Positions 1-9,007 of a stretch of 20,929 bases of DNA are shown here, piece after piece; within the stretch, counting starts at the first letter, position 1; the number at the start of each line of letters is the position of its first letter. The stretch spans positions 1-20,929 of the forward strand of contig CAMWUM010000003.1 of the NCBI GenBank assembly GCA_947177435.1. The letters run 5' to 3'. This stretch comes from an uncultured Muribaculaceae bacterium (GTDB taxonomy: Bacteria; Bacteroidota; Bacteroidia; Bacteroidales; Muribaculaceae). The notes below the pieces were generated by a model. The model saw nothing but the letters and a program-made list of their open reading frames with translations, was not told the DNA's origin and made no database searches. The position numbers and the translations under genes were made by a program.

Positions 1-413
1 CTGTAGACATTGTCGACGGCGTGGACGACGCCACCAAGACTGTCGTCAAAAAAGAAGTCGAAATTGTCGAAGATAAGCCCAAAGTGGAAGAAACTTACGA
101 CCTCGCCAACGTGCAGCAGAAGCCCGAATTCCCCGGCGGCGACAAGGCGATGTATGAGTTCATGAACAAGAACATCCATTATCCCCCGGCCGCTCAGGAA
201 GACGGCATCGAAGGCACTGTCGTTGTCCAATTCACCATTGGCAAGGACGGTCAGGTGACCGGCGCGAAGGCTGTCCGCAGCCCCCACGAGTCCCTCTCCA
301 ACGAGGCCGTGCGCATGGTAATGTCGATGCCTAAGTGGACCCCCGGCCGTAACAATGGCCAGGCCGTGAAGGTAAACTACACCCTCCCCGTCCGCTTCAA
401 GCTCAGCAAGTAA
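1..413 (+). CDS. TonB-family energy transducer, C-terminal part (cut by the left window edge)
   Basis: The reading frame is open from base 3 to the TAA at 411-413, so the start lies outside the window; a GTG at 21 is in frame but is probably internal. The visible 137 residues begin with a charged Val/Lys/Glu-rich linker, as in the periplasmic spacer of TonB proteins. A TonB C-terminal domain follows, with the Bacteroidales hallmarks PEFPGGDKAM, NIHYPPAAQEDGIEGTVVVQ, a FTIGKDGQV strand, SMPKWTPG and the ending YTLPVRFKL. In this family the domain contacts TonB-dependent outer-membrane receptors and passes on energy from the ExbB/ExbD proton channel. The N-terminal membrane anchor, or a BlaR/M56-type sensor domain, cannot be seen, so the full architecture is unknown. 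A strong terminator follows 17 bases after the stop. Confidence 0.9.
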   Translation, partial: VDIVDGVDDATKTVVKKEVEIVEDKPKVEETYDLANVQQKPEFPGGDKAMYEFMNKNIHYPPAAQEDGIEGTVVVQFTIGKDGQVTGAKAVRSPHESLSNEAVRMVMSMPKWTPGRNNGQAVKVNYTLPVRFKLSK

Positions 414-430
414 TACCCACTACTGACAAT

Positions 431-460
431 AATAGGGGCGTCCACTTGGGCGCCCCTATT
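431..460 (+). terminator. Intrinsic terminator after the TonB-family gene
   Basis: A perfect 10-bp inverted repeat, AATAGGGGCG (431-440) and CGCCCCTATT (451-460), encloses a 10-base loop. The A/T part of the stem and the TATT that follows supply U-rich RNA. With one bulge the pairing can extend outward to about 426-467. The repeat is symmetric, so it may work on both strands. It separates the TonB-family gene from the AT-rich island downstream. Confidence 0.85.
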
Positions 461-494
461 TATTGTGCGTAGCGGAAAAATTTTTGTTGATTTG

Positions 495-526
495 TTTGTG
501 TATGACTTTGCAATTGCTTAACTTTG
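495..526 (+). promoter_or_regulatory. Bacteroidetes-type promoter for the nucleotidyltransferase/HEPN genes
   Basis: TTTG at 495-498 and TAACTTTG at 519-526 match the Bacteroidetes -33 (TTTG) and -7 (TAnnTTTG) elements, with a 20-base spacer. Transcription would begin near 531-534, leaving a leader of about 35 bases before the ATG at 568. Assignment rests on consensus matching only. Confidence 0.7.
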
Positions 527-567
527 CCATATAATTGCATAAATTATTATGAAACAATACATCCAGA

Positions 568-906
568 ATGGATACTATGGATAAATACGAACGAATGCTT
601 GATGCATTGAGAACCAAAGCGGCAGAGGTACTGCCTAAGGGGTCTCGGCTGGCTTTGTACGGATCACGTGCCAGAGGAGATTCGCATACGGATTCCGATT
701 GGGATATCCATGTGCTTATACCGGGTGATGAGAAACTGTCATGGGATTTGTGGGATAGGTATGCCTGCCCGTTTTCAGACGTAGGGCTTAAGTTTGACGA
801 GATAGTTAATCCTCGCCTGTATTCTTTTGCGGGATGGTTAAAACGCAGGCTTTTGCCCTTCTATCGCAATGTAGAGGCTGATGCCGTAATTATTTATCAA
901 AATTAA
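568..906 (+). CDS. MNT-type nucleotidyltransferase, probable antitoxin partner of the HEPN gene
   Basis: The 112-residue protein is a minimal nucleotidyltransferase of the polymerase-beta superfamily. It shows the GSRARG signature at residues 32-37 and the metal-binding S-D-W-D at 43-46, with D77 in KFDEIV as a likely third acidic residue. In MNT/HEPN pairs such as MntA/HepT, the MNT protein adds AMP to the HEPN toxin and silences it; that role is inferred here from family and context. The HEPN gene starts 4 bases after this stop. ATG 568 is the first in-frame start after the promoter; residue 4 is another Met that could serve. The gene is more AT-rich than the nuo and atp genes and uses ATA, AGA and TTA codons that they largely avoid, which suggests transfer. 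Confidence 0.87.
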   Translation: MDTMDKYERMLDALRTKAAEVLPKGSRLALYGSRARGDSHTDSDWDIHVLIPGDEKLSWDLWDRYACPFSDVGLKFDEIVNPRLYSFAGWLKRRLLPFYRNVEADAVIIYQN

Positions 907-910
907 GATA

Positions 911-1306
911 ATGACGTTGTTATCATCAGAAAAAGAAGCAATCCTAGAATATCGCATAGAGCGGGCTTATCAGGCACTGAAGGAGGCGAAAGACAACGCA
1001 TCGCTTGGTAATTGGAATCTGTCGGTCAATAGATTGTACTATGCTGTGTTTTATATGGCTTTGGCGGTTAATCTAAATAATGGCGACAGCGCTCGTACTC
1101 ACAATGGCGTATATAGTCTGTTTTGTAAGCGATACGTTGCTGCTGACGTGTTGTCGAGAGAGGATGGTGTGTTGTATCGAAGGTTGTTCTCTATGCGGCA
1201 GTCAGGGGATTATGACGATATGTTTGATTGGGTTCAGGAGGATGTAATGCCATTGATCCCCAAGACCGAATCTTTGATAAACTCGATGAGAAAGCTTATT
1301 ATTTAA
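911..1306 (+). CDS. HEPN domain protein (UPF0332-like), probable toxin partner of the MNT gene
   Basis: The 131-residue, mostly helical protein matches the HEPN family once called UPF0332. The hallmarks are a helix with NRLYYAVFYMALAV (residues 40-53), THNGVYSLF (63-71) and R96-Q-S-G-D-Y101-D near the C-terminus, the R-x3-DY signature of this subfamily. Many HEPN proteins are RNases with an R-x4-6-H active site. No such histidine is seen after R96, so RNase activity is uncertain; H64 lies elsewhere in the fold. The gene starts 4 bases after the nucleotidyltransferase and shares its AT-rich composition, so the two form one transcription unit. It could be a toxin, or a non-catalytic partner of the nucleotidyltransferase. 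Confidence 0.85.
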   Translation: MTLLSSEKEAILEYRIERAYQALKEAKDNASLGNWNLSVNRLYYAVFYMALAVNLNNGDSARTHNGVYSLFCKRYVAADVLSREDGVLYRRLFSMRQSGDYDDMFDWVQEDVMPLIPKTESLINSMRKLII

Positions 1307-1320
1307 ATTGTTTGGGTTTT

Positions 1321-1617
1321 ATGGAGAAATTGAATTTTGCCGGCGTGGTTGTCGGGCTATGCACTTTCTTGATCATCGGGGTGTTTCACCCCCTGGTAAT
1401 CAAGGGATACTATTATTTAGGGTTGAAGTGCCGTTGGATTTTCTTGGCAGCGGGCATCGTGGCGCTTGCGGCATGTCTGTTTGTCGAGAATACCATTGGT
1501 TCGATACTCCTTGGAGTGACTGCGTGCAGTTGCTTTTGGAGCATCCTCGAGGTTAACGAGCAGAAAAAGCGAGTGGAGCGCGGTTGGTTCCCCGCCAATC
1601 CCAAGCACAAGAAATAG
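1321..1617 (+). CDS. DUF4491 family small membrane protein
   Basis: A 98-residue protein with three hydrophobic segments (about residues 6-26, 37-52 and 57-75) and a basic tail. It closely resembles the DUF4491 family of Bacteroidales as I recall it: an N-terminal NFAGVVVGL, the stretch FLIIGVFHPLVIKGYYYLG, the central KCRWIFLAAGIVALAACLFV, and the ending EQKKRVERGWFPANPK. No function is known to me. The frame stays open upstream into the HEPN gene (to 1228), but 1321 is chosen because family members begin about here and the upstream part would overlap HEPN coding sequence. It starts 14 bases after the HEPN stop and probably shares its transcript. GC content rises toward that of the chromosome within this gene, so it may be native. 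Confidence 0.85.
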   Translation: MEKLNFAGVVVGLCTFLIIGVFHPLVIKGYYYLGLKCRWIFLAAGIVALAACLFVENTIGSILLGVTACSCFWSILEVNEQKKRVERGWFPANPKHKK

Positions 1618-1658
1618 CCGCTGGTGTTGAAAAACGAGCGAAAAATTGTTAGCGGAAA

Positions 1659-1691
1659 TTTGGGGAATGTTAAGAAAATTTCGTACTTTTG
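1659..1691 (+). promoter_or_regulatory. Promoter of the nuo-atp-nuo superoperon
   Basis: TTTG at 1659-1662 and TACTTTTG at 1684-1691 fit the Bacteroidetes sigma-ABfr consensus fully, with a 21-base spacer. The start of transcription is expected near 1696-1699, giving a leader of about 130 bases before nuoA. It is the only full consensus promoter I find between 1618 and 19380. Confidence 0.8.
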
Positions 1692-1700
1692 CGGCAGAAT

Positions 1701-1781
1701 TCTATGCTAAATAATGCGCATAGAGACGGAAAAACACATAATCACGTGGCCATCAGAGTGATGCGTCGCGGTTATGTGTTT
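1701..1781 (+). promoter_or_regulatory. Structured 5' leader of nuoA with two hairpins
   Basis: The first hairpin pairs TCTATGC (1701-1707) with GCATAGA (1718-1724) and lies at the predicted 5' end of the RNA. The second pairs AAACACATAA (1732-1741) with TTATGTGTTT (1772-1781), a perfect 10-bp stem over a 30-base loop that contains the palindrome CACGTG (1743-1748) and a small ATCAC/GTGAT pairing. The right arm runs into TGTTTTTGG, so the second hairpin could act as an attenuator; alternatively either could protect the RNA or bind a regulator. No known riboswitch was recognised. The rest of 1618-1827 holds only the promoter and an A-rich start region. Confidence 0.5.
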
Positions 1782-1827
1782 GTTTTTGGCGCATATTGAC
1801 TGAGAAGAAACAAAAAGAGATAGATAT

Positions 1828-2205
1828 ATGACATCATTAGGCATTTTCGGCGCTGAGAACGGCGTGATGGCGTTGGTGGCACTGCTCACCGGCGCTGGCC
1901 TTGTGTTTTTGGCCCTGTGGATTGCGGGGCTGATTTCGCCAAAGTCTTACAACCGGCAGAAGGGTGAGCCTTACGAGTGCGGCATCCCGACGCGCGGCGA
2001 GAGCATGTCGCAGTTCAAGGTGGGCTACTACCTGTTTGCGATCCTGTTCCTGATGTTTGACGTTGAGACCGTTTTTCTCTATCCTTGGGCCGTGAAGATG
2101 CGCGCCTGGGGCGCTGACGGCCTGCTGGCCATCGCGATTTTCTTCGCAATCATAGTGCTGGGCCTCGTTTACGCCTGGCGGAAAGGAGCATTGGAATGGA
2201 AGTGA
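1828..2205 (+). CDS. nuoA: NADH-quinone oxidoreductase (complex I) subunit A
   Basis: A 125-residue membrane subunit of the complex I proton pump, sited near the quinone channel at the junction of the membrane and peripheral arms. It has three membrane segments (about residues 10-32, 66-86 and 93-115). The family signature is in the TM1-2 loop and TM2: PYECGIPTRGESMSQFKVGY, then LFLMFDVETVFLYPWAV, including the conserved Cys of the loop and the acidic D-V-E. Length is normal (about 115-150). The ATG lies in an A-rich, SD-less context typical of the phylum, and no earlier in-frame start is plausible. It is the first gene of the superoperon and overlaps nuoB by 10 bases. Confidence 0.97.
   Translation: MTSLGIFGAENGVMALVALLTGAGLVFLALWIAGLISPKSYNRQKGEPYECGIPTRGESMSQFKVGYYLFAILFLMFDVETVFLYPWAVKMRAWGADGLLAIAIFFAIIVLGLVYAWRKGALEWK
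2182..2188 (+). promoter_or_regulatory. Shine-Dalgarno sequence of nuoB
   Basis: AAAGGAG lies inside the end of nuoA, 7 bases before the nuoB ATG at 2196. Few other starts in this window have such a site, as is usual in Bacteroidetes. It supports ATG 2196, and thus the 10-base overlap with nuoA, over the later Met codon at 2217. Confidence 0.65.
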
Positions 2206-2807
2206 CGACCAAAAGCATGCCCTACGAGGCATGGAAAGACAATGAATACATCGAGAACCTGGTAAAGGAGCTGCAGGAGTCTGGCACCAACGTGATCGTG
2301 GGCCAGTTCGACAAGCTCATCAACTGGGGCCGAAGCAACTCCATCTGGCCGCTGACGTTCGCCACGAGCTGCTGCGGCATTGAGTTCGTGTCGCTGGGCG
2401 CGGCCCGCTTCGACATGGCCCGCTTCGGCTGGGAGGTGGCTCGTTCGAGCCCACGCCAGGCCGACTTCATGATGGTGGCCGGCACGATCGTACACAGAAT
2501 GGTGCCCGTGTTCCGCCGCCTCTACGACCAGCTGGCTGAGCCTAAGTACGTGATTGCCTGCGGCAGCTGCGCGATTTCGGGCGGCCCGTTCCGTAATTCT
2601 TACCACGTGGCCAAGGGCATCGAGGACATCGTGCCCGTCGACGTGTTCGTGCCCGGCTGCCCGCCCCGTCCCGAGGCTATGATCTACGGCATCATGCAGC
2701 TGTCGCGCAAGATTAAGGTGGAGCGCTTCTTCGGCGGCGTCAACCGCCAGCAGAGCCAGGAGCAGTTCCTGCGCGAGCATCCGGTCGAAGGCCTCGACGT
2801 GGAATAA
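2196..2807 (+). CDS. nuoB: NADH-quinone oxidoreductase subunit B (N2 cluster subunit)
   Basis: A 203-residue peripheral-arm subunit that binds the terminal [4Fe-4S] cluster N2, from which electrons pass to quinone. All four ligands are visible: the adjacent C59-C60 in FATSCCGIEF, C125 in CGSCAISGG, and C155 in PGCPPRPEAMIYG. The helix MARFGWEVARSSPRQAD and the strand FMMVAGTIVHRM are also typical. A further C122 precedes the third ligand. Length is usual. The gene overlaps nuoA and has its own Shine-Dalgarno site, which suggests translational coupling. Confidence 0.97.
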   Translation: MEVTTKSMPYEAWKDNEYIENLVKELQESGTNVIVGQFDKLINWGRSNSIWPLTFATSCCGIEFVSLGAARFDMARFGWEVARSSPRQADFMMVAGTIVHRMVPVFRRLYDQLAEPKYVIACGSCAISGGPFRNSYHVAKGIEDIVPVDVFVPGCPPRPEAMIYGIMQLSRKIKVERFFGGVNRQQSQEQFLREHPVEGLDVE

Positions 2808-2854
2808 GGCCGCAATTAACAATGTAAACCAATCACGCAAATATTCACCGAGAT

Positions 2855-4489
2855 ATGGCAAACATACAGGAAAAGATAGCGAAGCTCTTCCCCGAGGCCG
2901 TCTGCGAGCAGTTCGACACGCTGCAGGTGACCATCCCCGACAGCCGCTGGCACGATCTGGCCGTGGCTCTCAAGGAGGATCCGGACCTTTGCTATGACTA
3001 TCTGATCACCATCGTGGGCATGGACTGGAAGACGTCGATGGGCTGCGTATATTATATGATGTCGACCACACGCGGCAACGACGTGATCGCCGTAAAGGTG
3101 CTCGCCACCGGCGACCGCGAGATGCCGATGATCCACTCCGTGTACGACGTGTGGGCCGTGGCCACTCTCTATGAGAGGGAGGTGTACGACTTCTTCGGCA
3201 TCGTGTTCGTCAACAACCCCGACATGCGTCGCCTGTTCCTCAACATCGACTGGATCGGATACCCCCTGCGCAAGGATTACAACGACGATCCCAACATCAA
3301 CCCCGCCACCACCCGCAGCGAGCGTCAGAGCGATTTCACCCAGAGCTGGGTGGAGGAGCCCGACGGACGCATCGTCAAGACCGAGCCCCGCATCTTCGCC
3401 GAGGATGACTTCGTGGTCAACATCGGTCCGCAGCACCCCTCGACCCACGGCGTGCTCCGCTTCCGCACTGCTGTCGATGGCGAGACCATCAAGAAGATTG
3501 ACGTGTACATGGGCTACATCCACCGCGGCGTCGAGAAGCTCAGCGAGAAGCTGACCTACCAGCAGACGCTGCCCTTCATGGACCGTCTCGACTACTTCTC
3601 GGCCCACAATTACCACCATGGCCTGTGCCGTCTGATCGAGCGTGCCGCCGGCATCACCATCAGCCGCCGCGCCGAGGTGATACGCGTGATGATGGACGAG
3701 CTTTCGCGCATCGCTTCGCACTGCCTGTTCATGGGCACGTTCTGCATGGACCTTGGCGCCACCTCGATGCTCTTCTACACCCTGCGCGTCCGCGAGCAAA
3801 TCCTCGACATCATGGAGCGCACGTGCGGCGCCCGCATGACGTTCAACTACGATTGCATCGGCGGCGTGATGCAGGATCTCGACTCCAACTTCCAGCAGGA
3901 CGTAAAGGACCTGCTGGCCGTAATCCCCGCCAATATAAAGGAATACAACAAGGTGTTTGTCGGCAACGTCATCGCCAAGCAGCGCATGGAGGGCATTGGC
4001 CACCTGTCGAAGGAAGACGCCATCGCCTACGGCGTGACCGGCCCCTCGGGACGCGCCTCGGGCTGGAGCTGCGACCTGCGCAAGATACGCCCCTACAGCA
4101 TCTATCCCGAACTCGAGTTTGACGAGGTGCTTGCCACCGAAGGCGACGCTATGGCTCGCTTCAAGGTGCGCCTCGAGGAGATTGTGCAGTCGGCCCGCAT
4201 CCTCGAGCAGCTGGTCGACAACATCCCCGAAGGCGAATACTGCGTCAAGGTGCCCAAGGTGCTCAAGCTGCCCGTGGGACACTGGTGGGAGATGGTCGAG
4301 GGATGCCGCGGCGTCTTCGGCCTCTACCTCGAGAGCGACGGTTCGACCCAGCCTTACCGCCTGAAGATCGCGCCTCCGTGTCTGCCGGCTGCCGGCGTGG
4401 TGGACCACATCACCCGCGGCATGAAGATCGCCGACCTGATCGCCATCGGCGGCTCGCTCGACTACATCATCCCCGACATGGACCGTTAA
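2855..4489 (+). CDS. nuoCD: NADH-quinone oxidoreductase fused subunits C and D
   Basis: A 544-residue fusion of the two subunits that form much of the quinone site of the peripheral arm. The N-terminal NuoC domain (about 1-150) carries the 30-kDa signature: YEREVYDFFGIVF from Y106, MRRLFL, and PLRKDY near 138-143. A linker of about 40 residues leads to the NuoD domain, which opens with NIGPQHPSTHGVLRF from N189. GYIHRGVEKL, the quinone-site helices and the conserved ending GGSLDYIIPDMDR follow. Such CD fusions occur in Bacteroidetes and in enterobacteria. No frameshift is seen at the junction, so the fusion is real. A 47-base gap separates it from nuoB and 31 bases from nuoH. Confidence 0.96.
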   Translation: MANIQEKIAKLFPEAVCEQFDTLQVTIPDSRWHDLAVALKEDPDLCYDYLITIVGMDWKTSMGCVYYMMSTTRGNDVIAVKVLATGDREMPMIHSVYDVWAVATLYEREVYDFFGIVFVNNPDMRRLFLNIDWIGYPLRKDYNDDPNINPATTRSERQSDFTQSWVEEPDGRIVKTEPRIFAEDDFVVNIGPQHPSTHGVLRFRTAVDGETIKKIDVYMGYIHRGVEKLSEKLTYQQTLPFMDRLDYFSAHNYHHGLCRLIERAAGITISRRAEVIRVMMDELSRIASHCLFMGTFCMDLGATSMLFYTLRVREQILDIMERTCGARMTFNYDCIGGVMQDLDSNFQQDVKDLLAVIPANIKEYNKVFVGNVIAKQRMEGIGHLSKEDAIAYGVTGPSGRASGWSCDLRKIRPYSIYPELEFDEVLATEGDAMARFKVRLEEIVQSARILEQLVDNIPEGEYCVKVPKVLKLPVGHWWEMVEGCRGVFGLYLESDGSTQPYRLKIAPPCLPAAGVVDHITRGMKIADLIAIGGSLDYIIPDMDR

Positions 4490-4520
4490 GCCATTAGCAA
4501 TCTAACAATACACAGCGACA

Positions 4521-5627
4521 ATGATACTCACTGACATAACTGAGACCCTCAATTTCGCCAACGTCACCTCGGCTATCGACAACCTGCTCGAGCAGACCTG
4601 GGGGCTGCCCTCCTGGGCCGCCACCACCATCGAGTGCGTGCTGGTGGGCGTGGGCTTGCTCCTGGTCTACGCGCTGCTGGCCCTGTTCTACATCCTGTAC
4701 GAGCGCAAGATCTGCGCCTACATTCAGTGCCGCGTCGGCCCGGTGCGCGTCGGCCCGTGGGGCTTGCTGCAGTCGTTCGCCGACATGTTCAAGATTCTCA
4801 TCAAAGAGCTCATCGACCTGAAGAACGTCGACAAGTTCCTCTTCGCCTTGGCTCCCTACTTGGTGATTATCGCCTCGATGATGGCCTTCGCCGTGCTGCC
4901 CTGGGGCCGCGGCCTGCAGATCATCGACTTCAACATCGGCATCTTCTTCCTGGTGGCCGTGAGCTCGATTGGTGTGCTCGGCATCCTGCTGGCCGGCTGG
5001 TCGTCGGCCAATAAGTTCACCCTTATCGGCGCTATGCGTTCGGGCGCGCAGATGGTCAGCTACGAGCTGTCGATCGGCCTGTCGGTGCTGACGATGGTAT
5101 GCCTGTCGGGCACCATGTCGATTACCGGCATCGTTGAGGGCCAGAACCGCCTCTGGTACCTGTTCCAGGGCCACATCCCCGCTATCATCGCATTCGTAAT
5201 CTACCTGATTGCCGCCACGGCCGAGACCAACCGCGGCCCGTTTGACCTCCCCGAGGCAGAGAGCGAGCTGACGGCCGGCTACCACACCGAATACTCCGGC
5301 ATCCACTTCGGCTTCTTCTACTTGGCTGAGTACCTCAACCTGTTCGTAGTGTCGGGCGTGGCCTCGCTGTTGTTCCTCGGCGGCTGGCAGCCCCTGCACA
5401 TCCCCGGTTGGGAAGGATTCAACGACGTGATGAACCACGTGCCCTCGATCGTATGGTTCCTGATCAAGTGCTTCGTCATCTCGTACATCATCATTTGGTT
5501 TAAGTGGACATTCCCCCGTCTGCGCATCGACAGCCTGCTCAAGCTCGAGTGGAAGTATCTGCTGCCCATCAACCTCTTCAACCTCGTGCTGATGGCTATG
5601 ATTATCTTCTGCGGCTGGACACTGTAA
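4521..5627 (+). CDS. nuoH: NADH-quinone oxidoreductase subunit H
   Basis: A 368-residue membrane subunit with about eight transmembrane segments that forms most of the quinone entry chamber and couples quinone chemistry to pumping. Signatures are [14 protein letters not shown] (61-74) with the following [20 protein letters not shown], and the acidic loop from A234, [17 protein letters not shown], followed by GYHTEYSG. Length is slightly above the usual 325-350. In Bacteroides, as I recall, nuoI follows directly; here nuoH is followed after 38 bases by atpD, so the ATP synthase cluster begins at this point. A weak 7/8 match to a -7 element lies in that gap but lacks a partner element. Confidence 0.97.
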   Translation: MILTDITETLNFANVTSAIDNLLEQTWGLPSWAATTIECVLVGVGLLLVYALLALFYILYERKICAYIQCRVGPVRVGPWGLLQSFADMFKILIKELIDLKNVDKFLFALAPYLVIIASMMAFAVLPWGRGLQIIDFNIGIFFLVAVSSIGVLGILLAGWSSANKFTLIGAMRSGAQMVSYELSIGLSVLTMVCLSGTMSITGIVEGQNRLWYLFQGHIPAIIAFVIYLIAATAETNRGPFDLPEAESELTAGYHTEYSGIHFGFFYLAEYLNLFVVSGVASLLFLGGWQPLHIPGWEGFNDVMNHVPSIVWFLIKCFVISYIIIWFKWTFPRLRIDSLLKLEWKYLLPINLFNLVLMAMIIFCGWTL

Positions 5628-5650
5628 AAGCCAATACTATTGCAAACTAA

Positions 5651-7168
<1,518 letters not shown>

Positions 7169-7199
7169 TACATTAGCAACCAATCCATTTCACAGCGCA

Positions 7200-7436
7200 A
7201 TGACACTGAAAATCATTTCGGCGGAAAAAGTAGAATTCGAGGGCCAGGCCCAGAGCGTGACCCTGCCGGGCACGATGGGAGCATTTACCGTGCTTGACCA
7301 TCACGCCTCGCTCATCTCCACCCTCGCCAAGGGCAAAATCGCATACCGCGACGAGGCCGGCCATGATGCCGAGCTCGAAGTGCCCGGCGGCCTGGTTGAC
7401 GTCGACAACAACGTAGTGTCTGTGTGCATCTTTTAG
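7200..7436 (+). CDS. atpC: F1Fo ATP synthase subunit epsilon, short form
   Basis: A 78-residue protein covering only the N-terminal beta-sandwich of epsilon (LKIISAEKVEFEGQAQSV, LPGTMGAFTVLDHHASLIS, GGLVDVDNNVVSV). The usual 130-140-residue epsilon adds a C-terminal helical hairpin that can extend into F1 and block ATP hydrolysis; that part is absent. The stop is followed after 4 bases by atpB, and no continuation is seen in another frame, so this is not a recent truncation. Short epsilon subunits are, as I recall, usual in Bacteroidetes. It should still link gamma to the c-ring, but epsilon-type inhibition is not expected. Confidence 0.93.
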   Translation: MTLKIISAEKVEFEGQAQSVTLPGTMGAFTVLDHHASLISTLAKGKIAYRDEAGHDAELEVPGGLVDVDNNVVSVCIF

Positions 7437-7440
7437 CGGC

Positions 7441-8697
7441 ATGAATCGTCTACTATTTATATTAGCAATCGCAGTGGCCGCTCTGGCTGCTCCTTTCCGC
7501 GCTGCGGCCAACGAGGCCGGCAAAAGCGACGATCCCAAGGACCACGCCAAAGAGATAATCTTTGAGCACCTGGGCGACGCATACGGATGGGAGGTGCCTT
7601 TCGACCACCACCACCGCATCCCCCTGCCGTGCATAGTGCTGCCCAAGGAGGGCGGCGTGTGCGTATTCTCATCTGCCCGCGTGCAGCATGGCGAGTACAT
7701 GTGCGACAAGGGCATGTTCAAGATTGCCACTGAGGCTGAAGCCGAGCAGTACCACGTGCGTGCCGGCAAGCTCGTGCAGGTAATCGAGGGCCCCGACGGC
7801 TCGGTGGAGTACTACCGCCCCTGGTGGTTCGACTTCTCGATCACCAAGAACGTGGCCGCGCTCATCATCTCTTGCCTGCTCGTGGGCGGACTGATGCTCT
7901 GGCTTGCCCGTTGGCACCGCCGCAAGGGCCTCAAGGCACCGCGCAAGGGCCTGGGCGCTATCGAAGCCCTCGTCGACTTCATCTACAAGGGCGTGATTGT
8001 GAGCACCCTGGGCGAGAACGCCAAGCGCTTCGCTCCGTACCTGCTCACGGCATTCTTCTTCATCTTCGGCATGAACCTGCTGGGCCTGGTAGTCATCTTC
8101 CCCGGCGGCGCCAACCTTACTGGCAATATCGCCGTGACCTTGGTGATGGCCGTGCTTACGTTCGCAGTCACCAACATCTTCGGCACCAAGGAGTACTGGA
8201 AGGAAATCTTCTGGCCCGATGTGCCCCTGTTCCTCAAATTCCCGCTGCCGATCATGCCCGTGATTGAGGTGTTCGGCATGTTCACCAAGCCTGCGGCCCT
8301 GACTGTGCGTCTTATGGCCAACATGATGGGCGGCCACATGATCGTGATCGTGCTCACGCTGCTCATCTTCATCTTCTATTACATGAGTCCCGTGGCCGGC
8401 GGCGCCACCACCGTGGTGTCGGTCATCTTCTCGGTGTTCATGCTGCTGATCGACGTGCTGGTGAGCTTCATCCAGGCCTACGTGTTCACCATGCTCTCCA
8501 CCATCTTCATTTCGCTGGCCCAAGTCAAGGAGCACCACGCGGCCCCCGCTGCCGAGTGCGACCCCGCCGACGCCGACTGCCAGCAGATGAGCGCTGAAGA
8601 GCTCGAGCGCATGCGTCGCACCCAGCGAGTGCACGAGCAGGAACTGCACGCCGCACGCAAAGAAGCCCTCAAGAAAAAGGGCGAAACCGCAAACTAA
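7441..8697 (+). CDS. atpB: F1Fo ATP synthase subunit a, with N- and C-terminal extensions
   Basis: The proton-channel stator subunit, 418 residues against about 270 in E. coli. Residues 1-24 look like a signal peptide (LLFILAIAVAALAA, cleavage near AAA-N). A periplasmic domain of about 110 residues follows, with HHHRIPLPCIVL and three Cys, a Bacteroidetes-type extension. The channel core follows with about five membrane segments. The essential Arg is R290 in TVRLMANMMGGH, and Q345 in IQAYVFTML matches E. coli Q252. H299 and D338 occupy the places of E. coli E219 and H245, a swapped acid/base pair. After the last helix (STIFISLAQV) comes a charged tail of about 55 residues with CDPADADC. The gene starts 4 bases after atpC; no atpI-like gene precedes it. 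Confidence 0.95.
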   Translation: MNRLLFILAIAVAALAAPFRAAANEAGKSDDPKDHAKEIIFEHLGDAYGWEVPFDHHHRIPLPCIVLPKEGGVCVFSSARVQHGEYMCDKGMFKIATEAEAEQYHVRAGKLVQVIEGPDGSVEYYRPWWFDFSITKNVAALIISCLLVGGLMLWLARWHRRKGLKAPRKGLGAIEALVDFIYKGVIVSTLGENAKRFAPYLLTAFFFIFGMNLLGLVVIFPGGANLTGNIAVTLVMAVLTFAVTNIFGTKEYWKEIFWPDVPLFLKFPLPIMPVIEVFGMFTKPAALTVRLMANMMGGHMIVIVLTLLIFIFYYMSPVAGGATTVVSVIFSVFMLLIDVLVSFIQAYVFTMLSTIFISLAQVKEHHAAPAAECDPADADCQQMSAEELERMRRTQRVHEQELHAARKEALKKKGETAN

Positions 8698-8992
<295 letters not shown>

Positions 8993-9007
8993 TAACAAGC
9001 TCGTTCA

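Noticed and set aside
1228..1320. N-terminal extension of the DUF4491 protein from the ATG at 1228
   Set aside because: The extension overlaps conserved HEPN coding sequence in another frame, and DUF4491 proteins begin near the Met at 1321.
2855..4489. NuoCD as a frameshift or annotation artefact joining two genes
   Set aside because: The frame is continuous, a linker of about 40 residues joins two complete domains, and the fusion is known in Bacteroidetes and enterobacteria.
5608..5642. Possible internal promoter before atpD (TACTATTG at 5635-5642, 7 of 8 matches to TAnnTTTG)
   Set aside because: The only -33-like match (TCTG at 5608-5611) is imperfect and 23 bases away, outside the normal spacing. 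It remains worth testing by start-site mapping because it would split the superoperon.
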